Assembly (NCBI GenBank): GCA_009774155.1
Contig: VSNE01000056.1
Coordinates: 1-11,564 of the forward strand
Direction: 5' to 3'
Length of the DNA stretch: 11,564 nt
Origin: Lachnospiraceae bacterium
Lineage (GTDB): Bacteria; Bacillota; Clostridia; Lachnospirales; Lachnospiraceae
Part shown: positions 7,813 through 11,564 of the stretch, piece by piece
Position numbering within the stretch: the first letter of the stretch is position 1
Layout of the letters: every line of letters begins with the position of its first letter
The notes under the pieces: model-generated
The model's input: the letters and a program-made list of their open reading frames with translations, nothing else
What the model was told of the DNA's origin: nothing
Database searches by the model: none
Position numbers and translations under genes: made by a program

Positions 7813-8844
7813 TTATCTTGTAGGGAGCATGATGGAAAATTCTGAACCTTGCCCCGGCTCCGAAGCTACTTTGATATAGCCGCCCTGCCGTGTTACGATC
7901 TCGCGGGTCAGATACAGGCCAATACCCACGCCCTGCTCACCGTGTACTTCTTCCTCCCGGTAAAAGCGTCGGAAAATAGCCGCCTGATTACTCTCCGGGA
8001 TACCCTTGCCGGTATCGGACACATTAAGTTTTACATACATTTCCCATTGTTCTGCCGAGATCCGGATTGCTCCTCCAGCCGGGGTATATTTCACTGCATT
8101 GTCCAGCAGATTGAACAGAGCCTCCGCCGTCCATTTGCTGTCATGGAAAAGGCGGAGATCCTCCGGACAGTCCACAGTTACGGAAATATTCTTTTTCTCC
8201 GCCGCATATACAATACCGCTGCAGGCTATTGCCAGCGTATCGATCAGCAGGCCGTCTTTCTTTTCCAACCTGATTGCCCCGGTTTCCAATCGTGAGGTTT
8301 TCACAAGCGCCTGAAAAAGAAACTCCAGCTTGTCCGTCTGATTCCGGATGCCCTGCAGGAATTCCCGACGTTCTTCTTCTGTGACAGATTTTGAAAGCAG
8401 CGTATCTGTCACCATTTTCAGATTGCTTACCGGTGTTTTCACCTGATGGGAGACATCCGATACCAGCATCTGCAGCTCCTGTCGTTCCTCATCCACCTTC
8501 CGCCGGTTCTCCTGCATGATCCCATACAGCCGCGAAAGACGGTAGCTGATACGGGCAAAGAGTGTTTCACTGTCCGCAGCACGCACAGGCTCTCCGCTCC
8601 CGCTTATCATCTGATCCATTGCCCGGCACAGCTCCCTGGTAAATACGGAAAGCCGTTTGCCAAAAGCAACCGTCAGAAGGAACATCCATGCAAGGGCACA
8701 GAGCGTCAGCAGCATGCCGCAAATCAGCATCCACATCTGTCCTGTCATCCATAAAAGAACTGCGCAGATGGCCAGCATGGAAACTGCCATACCACCGCTG
8801 ACCAGCAGGAATATCATTTTTACAGAGCTTCGCCCCAGATTCAT
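7813..8844 (-). CDS. Intramembrane-sensing sensor histidine kinase (BceS-like)
   Basis: 343 residues. Two membrane helices (about 11-32 and 37-60) are joined by only a few residues, so there is almost no outside sensor domain; this is the layout of kinases that sense through a partner transporter. The phospho-acceptor H133 lies in VSHQVKTP. The ATPase domain shows the N-box NLLDNAVKYTP (N249), DTGKGIPE (277 on) and GVGIGLYL (305 on). The start at 8844 has GGGAGG 9 nt upstream and shares ATGA with the response-regulator stop; a start 7 codons earlier would place that GGGAGG inside the gene. It should phosphorylate the adjacent regulator. BceS-like kinases normally depend on a BceAB transporter for signal input; no permease is present here, which raises doubt about what it senses. 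Confidence 0.9.
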   Translation of the reverse strand: MNLGRSSVKMIFLLVSGGMAVSMLAICAVLLWMTGQMWMLICGMLLTLCALAWMFLLTVAFGKRLSVFTRELCRAMDQMISGSGEPVRAADSETLFARISYRLSRLYGIMQENRRKVDEERQELQMLVSDVSHQVKTPVSNLKMVTDTLLSKSVTEEERREFLQGIRNQTDKLEFLFQALVKTSRLETGAIRLEKKDGLLIDTLAIACSGIVYAAEKKNISVTVDCPEDLRLFHDSKWTAEALFNLLDNAVKYTPAGGAIRISAEQWEMYVKLNVSDTGKGIPESNQAAIFRRFYREEEVHGEQGVGIGLYLTREIVTRQGGYIKVASEPGQGSEFSIMLPTR

Positions 8845-9530
8845 TTTCTCTCGCCTCCCATCCACTGATATCCAATCCCGTAAATCGTTTTGATATAAGT
8901 ATCGCCCTCAGCCTCAATCTTGCCCCGGATACGGCTGATGGAAGTAGTCAGGGTATGTTCGTCCACATAGTTTTCCTCCGCATCCCACAGCCGTTCCAGA
9001 AGCCGCTGCCTGGTAAGGATCTGTTTTGGATTTTTGCAGAACAGGTACAGCATCTTATACTCCATGGGGGAAAGGGTAAGGGACTTCCCATTGAGCGCAG
9101 CGGCCTGCTCCGAAAAGTCCAGAAACAGCCTGCCGTCATCATAGAAATCCTTTGACAGCCCCCGGTGTTCCAGCATAGCGAACATTGCCCGTATTTTCCG
9201 CAGCAGCGCCCCAATGGAAAAGGGCTTGGTAATATAATCCACCGCCCCGACTTCATACCCCCGGATCTGGTCACTCTCCTGGTCGTTGGCAGTCAGGAAA
9301 ATCACCAGCGTGCCGGGATTCTCCGGCTTTATGAGCCTGCACAGGTCATAGCCGCTGCCATCCGGCAGGTTGATGTCCAGAAGTACCAGGTCATATTCCG
9401 CCTGAACCAGCAACCCGGCGGCTGTACCTGCATTCAGGGCTGATACGGTATCATAACCCTCAGAAATCAGGTTGTAAGTCAGCGTTTTATTTAAAAGGTC
9501 GTCATCTTCTACCAGCAAAATCTTTTTCAT
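8841..9530 (-). CDS. OmpR-family response regulator (BceR-like)
   Basis: 229 residues. The receiver domain has the acidic pocket VEDDD (8-11), phosphorylation site D52 in LLDINLPDG, T80 and K102 in ITKP. A winged-helix DNA-binding domain occupies about 130-229 (LSPMEYKMLYLF, DEHTLTTSISRIRGKIE, IYGIGYQW). The ATG at 9530 has AGGAG 7 nt upstream; a GTG two codons earlier would be only one base from that site, so it is rejected. It overlaps the kinase start by ATGA, forming a coupled pair. The receiver sequence resembles regulators found next to BceAB-like peptide-resistance transporters in gut Firmicutes. The matching direct repeats at its own promoter and at the ATPase promoter suggest it controls both. 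Confidence 0.93.
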   Translation of the reverse strand: MKKILLVEDDDLLNKTLTYNLISEGYDTVSALNAGTAAGLLVQAEYDLVLLDINLPDGSGYDLCRLIKPENPGTLVIFLTANDQESDQIRGYEVGAVDYITKPFSIGALLRKIRAMFAMLEHRGLSKDFYDDGRLFLDFSEQAAALNGKSLTLSPMEYKMLYLFCKNPKQILTRQRLLERLWDAEENYVDEHTLTTSISRIRGKIEAEGDTYIKTIYGIGYQWMGGERK

Positions 9531-9585
9531 ATCCACACTCCTTTAAATTTCTATCATGAACGCCAGATTTTTTGCCATTCACTAT

Positions 9586-9614
9586 AGTTTAACAGGCAAA
9601 TATCCGCGAAATGT
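9586..9614 (-). promoter_or_regulatory. Promoter of the two-component operon with direct-repeat operator
   Basis: Direct repeats ACATTT (9609-9614) and ATATTT (9598-9603) are spaced 11 bp apart. Six nt downstream is TAAACT (9586-9591), a 4/6 match to the -10 consensus; an overlapping TATAGT (9581-9586) is the alternative -10. No clear -35 is seen. The layout equals that of the ATPase promoter at 7647-7675, which suggests autoregulation. Confidence 0.5.
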
Positions 9615-9639
9615 TACAACGGGCAGATTTTTGTTCATG

Positions 9640-9713
9640 ATAATAAAATCCTCGCAGAGCGTGGATTCTATGATTCACGGCAATAGAATTTTTGCAAAGC
9701 GTAAATTCTATTG
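9640..9713. repeat. Tandem pair of homologous hairpins (REP-like)
   Basis: Hairpin 1 has 12-bp arms with 2 mismatches (9640-9651 and 9663-9674); hairpin 2 has perfect 11-bp arms (9681-9691 and 9703-9713, CAATAGAATTT). Both have 11-nt loops of matching sequence, TCGCAGAGCGT and TTGCAAAGCGT, offset by 40 bp. Two related stem-loops side by side resemble palindromic interspersed repeats. The end of the GntR pseudogene runs into hairpin 2. Confidence 0.65.
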
Positions 9714-9917
9714 TATAAAAACAAATATTTCTTCAATCGGGGCTTCTACAGCCCTCCATCTTTTTTGCTGTTCCTCCAAATAAAAATCCTGATTTTGGAC
9801 TGATACATAGCAGCCTTTCCCGGCGTTCAGTTCGCCACTCATAATCTGCGTTTTTATCTGCGACACAATCTGCTCGTACAGAGGACGACTTGCCTTATTA
9901 TTTACAACAATCTCCAA
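9708..9917 (-). pseudogene. GntR-family (YtrA-type) regulator remnant with internal deletion
   Basis: An open frame of 69 codons from a TTG start. Its first 33 residues (MEIVVNNKASRPLYEQIVSQ, then IKTQIMSGELNAG) are the typical N-terminus of YtrA-type GntR regulators. In relatives about 40-45 residues of winged-helix core follow; here GELNAG jumps straight to GKGCYVSVQNQDF, which normally closes that domain. The stretch after EEQQKR then stops resembling the family, consistent with a second deletion or frameshift, and ends inside the hairpin repeat at 9681-9713. The DNA-recognition helix is missing, so the product cannot bind DNA normally. YtrA-type genes usually head ABC-transporter operons; none follows it here. 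Seen directly: the frame and motifs. Family comparison is from memory. Confidence 0.7.
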
Positions 9918-9951
9918 ACCATCATCGCCTTACCGTCTTTTACTGTATTAC

Positions 9952-9978
9952 AAAAATCCCATTGCCTTAGCGATGGGA
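9952..9978 (-). terminator. Intrinsic terminator after the lipoprotein pair
   Basis: A 9-bp stem with one G-U pair (TCCCATTGC at 9957-9965 and GCGATGGGA at 9970-9978) has a 4-nt loop and is followed on the minus strand by five T (9956-9952). It lies 66 bp after the end of the second lipoprotein gene and separates it from the pseudogene and two-component genes. Confidence 0.8.
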
Positions 9979-10043
9979 GCTTTGTATATGGCTATGTAGA
10001 TATTAAAATTTGGTTTTTGTAAACATTTTCTGTATCAGCAAAT

Positions 10044-10559
10044 TTATTCAACTGTGATCACTACAATTTTTACAGCTTCACTTGGATGCTCTTCATCAAA
10101 ATCAATCAGCCCCCGGTAACTGATCTCTACTTTATCACCCACGGTAATCGGAGAAGCTCCTTCTGCTGCCTGTGCATTTTCCGTGGAAAACCCTTCCAAT
10201 ATCTGTGCATTCTCCGTGGAAAAATAATAGAGCATGTCATCCTCTGGTGTCCTGATTGTGATTGTACTGCCTTCGTACTTTTCAACAATTCCGGCAATGG
10301 GATCGCCCTCTGTGTTTTCCCCATCTTCCAGAGAAGCTTTTCCATCCTCTTCTGCAATCTCCGGCTTTGACGGTTCCACATGATTTGTTTCTGCCTCCGT
10401 AGCTTTTGTATCTGTGGTTTCTTCCTTATCCGTTTCCTGCCGGGAATCAGTCTCCACAGATACTGTGTCCTCTTTTGATTCTGATGAGCAGGCGGTCATC
10501 CCCATCGCTATAACTATCAAAAATATTAGAGTATATTTTCTTTTCATAATCTTTCTCAT
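10044..10559 (-). CDS. Small lipoprotein of unknown function
   Basis: 171 residues. The signal peptide (KRKYTLIFLIVIAMG) ends in the lipobox MTAC, so the protein is probably membrane-anchored outside the cell. Residues about 25-85 are a Glu/Thr/Ser-rich linker. The C-terminal part (IAGIVEKYEGSTITIRTPED ... ITVGDKVEISYRG ... AVKIVVITVE) looks like a small beta-barrel of the OB-like kind seen in DUF5666/DUF3221-type lipoproteins; this is a fold impression, not an identification. It contains an 11-residue tandem duplication, FSTENAQILEG then FSTENAQAAEG (33-bp period). It starts 3 bp after the stop of the preceding lipoprotein; an ATG four codons in (10547) is an equally good start, as neither has a strong ribosome binding site. 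Probably co-transcribed with its neighbour. Confidence 0.75.
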   Translation of the reverse strand: MRKIMKRKYTLIFLIVIAMGMTACSSESKEDTVSVETDSRQETDKEETTDTKATEAETNHVEPSKPEIAEEDGKASLEDGENTEGDPIAGIVEKYEGSTITIRTPEDDMLYYFSTENAQILEGFSTENAQAAEGASPITVGDKVEISYRGLIDFDEEHPSEAVKIVVITVE

Positions 10560-10562
10560 TTT

Positions 10563-11105
10563 CTAAAAGAATCGTATTTCTGTAGCATGGAATTCATCAT
10601 TTTTAAAGCGGCCTTTCATTGAAACGGACATGTGCTCTTTCAAATACTGAAATCCGGACTCTTCGTTCCAATGGCCTTCTTCATTTTCATCAGTGTCCTT
10701 CAAATAAAAACGAGTATCTTCTTCAAAAACTACATGAATCAACTGGGAATCGGGAATATCCGCATCGGAGCTTGGAGAACTGTATACTATGGAACCGTCA
10801 CCAGGAATTTTCACTTTCCTCTCGACGATGAAAAATGAGTCCTCTTCCATCTTCCGAACCTTACCCAGGAAATCCGCATCGACAGCAGCTGCAACATCCG
10901 GCTCTAAAACCTGCCATTTTCCTGCTGTATTTTCCTGTAGCGCCTCTGTATTCCCATCAATGTCTTTTAATGGCGCATCATTTAATTCCTCTGCCTGGGT
11001 TTCTTCTGTTTTAGCAGCAGATTCAGAGCTGGAACCGCATCCTACAATCATTGTGTTCAATATGCAGACAGTACCAAATAATACCATTGCCTTTTTCAGT
11101 TTCAT
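10563..11105 (-). CDS. Small lipoprotein of unknown function
   Basis: 180 residues, start set by GGGAGG 5 nt upstream. The signal peptide (KKAMVLFGTVCILNTMI) ends in the lipobox IVGC; a Ser/Glu-rich linker follows. The C-terminal 100 residues (FLGKVRKMEEDSFFIVERKV ... DTRFYLKDTD ... VSMKGRFKNDEFHATEIRFF) have the same order of elements as the next lipoprotein: a GxV strand, an FxI strand, a mid-domain partner, then a V-x-x-KGR strand and a closing A-T-E-I strand. The two may be distant paralogues with OB-like domains. No catalytic motif is seen. It is the first gene of a two-gene unit with its own promoter upstream and a terminator after the second gene. Function unknown; a role at the cell envelope is all that can be inferred. 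Confidence 0.78.
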   Translation of the reverse strand: MKLKKAMVLFGTVCILNTMIVGCGSSSESAAKTEETQAEELNDAPLKDIDGNTEALQENTAGKWQVLEPDVAAAVDADFLGKVRKMEEDSFFIVERKVKIPGDGSIVYSSPSSDADIPDSQLIHVVFEEDTRFYLKDTDENEEGHWNEESGFQYLKEHMSVSMKGRFKNDEFHATEIRFF

Positions 11106-11118
11106 AAATGCCTCCCTT

Positions 11119-11139
11119 GTTATTTTTTATAGAAATAAC
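11119..11139 (-). promoter_or_regulatory. Leader hairpin of the lipoprotein operon
   Basis: Perfect 7-bp arms GTTATTT (11119-11125) and AAATAAC (11133-11139) with a 7-nt loop lie in the transcript leader just before the ribosome binding site. The AAATAAC arm is shared with the palindrome at 11134-11146, so the two pairings exclude each other. Being A/T-rich it is weak. Confidence 0.35.
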
Positions 11140-11146
11140 AGTTATT
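11134..11146. promoter_or_regulatory. Palindrome AATAACAGTTATT at the transcription start region
   Basis: A perfect 6-bp inverted repeat around one central base overlaps the -10 box and the expected start of transcription of the lipoprotein operon. Its position fits a repressor operator; no repressor can be named. Confidence 0.4.
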
Positions 11147-11172
11147 ATAGTCTGTCTAAATCATTCAAACAA
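11144..11172 (-). promoter_or_regulatory. Sigma-A-type promoter of the lipoprotein operon
   Basis: TTGTTT (-35, 11167-11172), a 17-bp spacer and a perfect TATAAT (-10, 11144-11149) lie about 40 bp ahead of the lipoprotein start, giving a short leader. Confidence 0.75.
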
Positions 11173-11366
11173 CCTGTTTGCAGTGAAATGCATTCTGGAT
11201 GCCGCAAATATCATTAAATATCCTTTGTTTTAATCTGCATGGGCAGTTTTTTCTCTGTCAACCTGAAGAAATGCCGGATGATAATTTGACGGACAACATC
11301 ATGCCATGCGCCATACTTTTGCGACACGGCTCTGAGCAAAACTTCAAGCCAAAAATTGAAGCAAAG
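11173..11366. other. Intergenic stretch with no recognised feature
   Basis: Between the lipoprotein promoter and the tRNA terminator. Open frames exist on both strands but lack ribosome binding sites and protein-family resemblance, and the longest runs into tRNA-Cys. No repeat, hairpin or promoter stands out. Confidence 0.6.
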
Positions 11367-11398
11367 AAAAAACCCCGAAAAATCAAGATTTTTCGAGG
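11367..11398 (-). terminator. Intrinsic terminator of the tRNA transcript
   Basis: A 12-bp stem (arms 11373-11384 and 11387-11398, with one G-U pair) is followed on the minus strand by six T (11372-11367). It begins 9 bp after the end of tRNA-Cys. Confidence 0.9.
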
Positions 11399-11407
11399 TC
11401 TCCGAAA

Positions 11408-11479
11408 AGGCGCAGACCGGATTTGAACCGGTGAGTACTGGTGTTGCAGACCATTGCCTTACCACTTGGCTACTGCGCC
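11408..11479 (-). tRNA. trnC: tRNA-Cys (GCA)
   Basis: A full cloverleaf of 72 nt. The acceptor stem GGCGCAG pairs with CTGCGCC, the D arm is GCC/GGC, the anticodon loop is CTGCAAC with anticodon GCA, and the T arm is ACCGG-TTCAAAT-CCGGT. The discriminator is U and the CCA end is not encoded. The outer anticodon-stem pair is an A-G mismatch. It lies 11 bp after tRNA-Asn and just before a terminator, so it ends a tRNA transcript. Confidence 0.95.
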
Positions 11480-11490
11480 ATATAACAAAA

Positions 11491-11562
11491 CTCCCCGAGC
11501 AGGGCTCGAACCTGCAACACCACGGTTAACAGCCGTGTGCTCTACCATTGAGCTATCGAGGA
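11491..11562 (-). tRNA. trnN: tRNA-Asn (GTT)
   Basis: A full cloverleaf of 72 nt. The acceptor stem TCCTCGA pairs with TCGGGGA (one T-G), the D arm is GCTC/GAGC, the anticodon stem CACGG/CCGTG holds loop CTGTTAA with anticodon GTT, and the T arm is GCAGG-TTCGAGC-CCTGC. The discriminator is G and CCA is not encoded. It touches the window edge, so further tRNAs upstream are possible. Confidence 0.95.
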
Positions 11563-11564
11563 CT

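Noticed and set aside
11214..11465. An 83-codon minus-strand open frame overlapping tRNA-Cys and its terminator
   Set aside because: It reads through the tRNA and the terminator stem, has no ribosome binding site and no family resemblance; frames of this sort arise routinely at tRNA ends.
11408..11562. tRNA 3' ends as integration sites of a mobile element
   Set aside because: No integrase, no direct repeat of the tRNA end and no element boundary are visible in the window.
1..11564. CRISPR array, insertion sequence or phage genes
   Set aside because: No regularly spaced repeats with spacers, no transposase or integrase, and no phage-like genes were seen on either strand.

Overview
Everything that can be called in this window lies on the minus strand, so gene order runs from the right end to the left. 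Moderate GC, strong GGAGG ribosome binding sites, lipoprotein-rich products, tRNAs without an encoded CCA, and a two-component/ABC module of a type common in gut clostridia all suggest a Clostridia member, most likely Lachnospiraceae. That placement is inference from family resemblance, not a database match.

Right end: two tRNA genes, Asn(GTT) then Cys(GCA), followed by a strong intrinsic terminator. About 200 bp in which I recognise nothing comes next. A clear promoter then drives two tandem small lipoproteins of unknown function, closed by a second terminator. After that comes a wrecked GntR/YtrA-type regulator whose DNA-binding core is missing, and a pair of homologous hairpin repeats.

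Middle: a response regulator and an intramembrane-sensing histidine kinase overlap by ATGA. They are followed by a hairpin that looks like a terminator, then a promoter and an ABC ATPase. In BceRS-like systems an antimicrobial-peptide ABC ATPase and its permease would follow here. Instead the ATPase gene looks like a chimera: residues 1 to about 169 resemble a BceA/MacB-type ATPase, and the rest resembles the C-terminus of a Dpp/Opp-type ATPase. The switch is at the Walker B DEPT motif. No permease is present, and the next gene is a complete DppF/OppF-type ATPase. The simplest reading is a deletion between two ABC ATPase genes that fused two operons; assembly error is the main alternative.

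Left: the run continues without an obvious terminator through a periplasmic-binding-protein-like lipoprotein (ATGA overlap with the ATPase gene), a large Zn/Cd/Pb P1B-ATPase with a His/Cys-rich N-terminus and two HMA domains, a LysR-type regulator, and an M14-family (succinylglutamate desuccinylase/aspartoacylase-like) zinc hydrolase. If this is one transcript, a metal exporter and a peptidase-like enzyme now lie downstream of a promoter that shares its operator layout with the two-component system's own promoter.

The most notable observations are the chimeric ATPase and the matching promoter architecture: 11-bp-spaced ACATTT-like direct repeats placed 6 nt upstream of the -10 at both the response-regulator and ATPase promoters.
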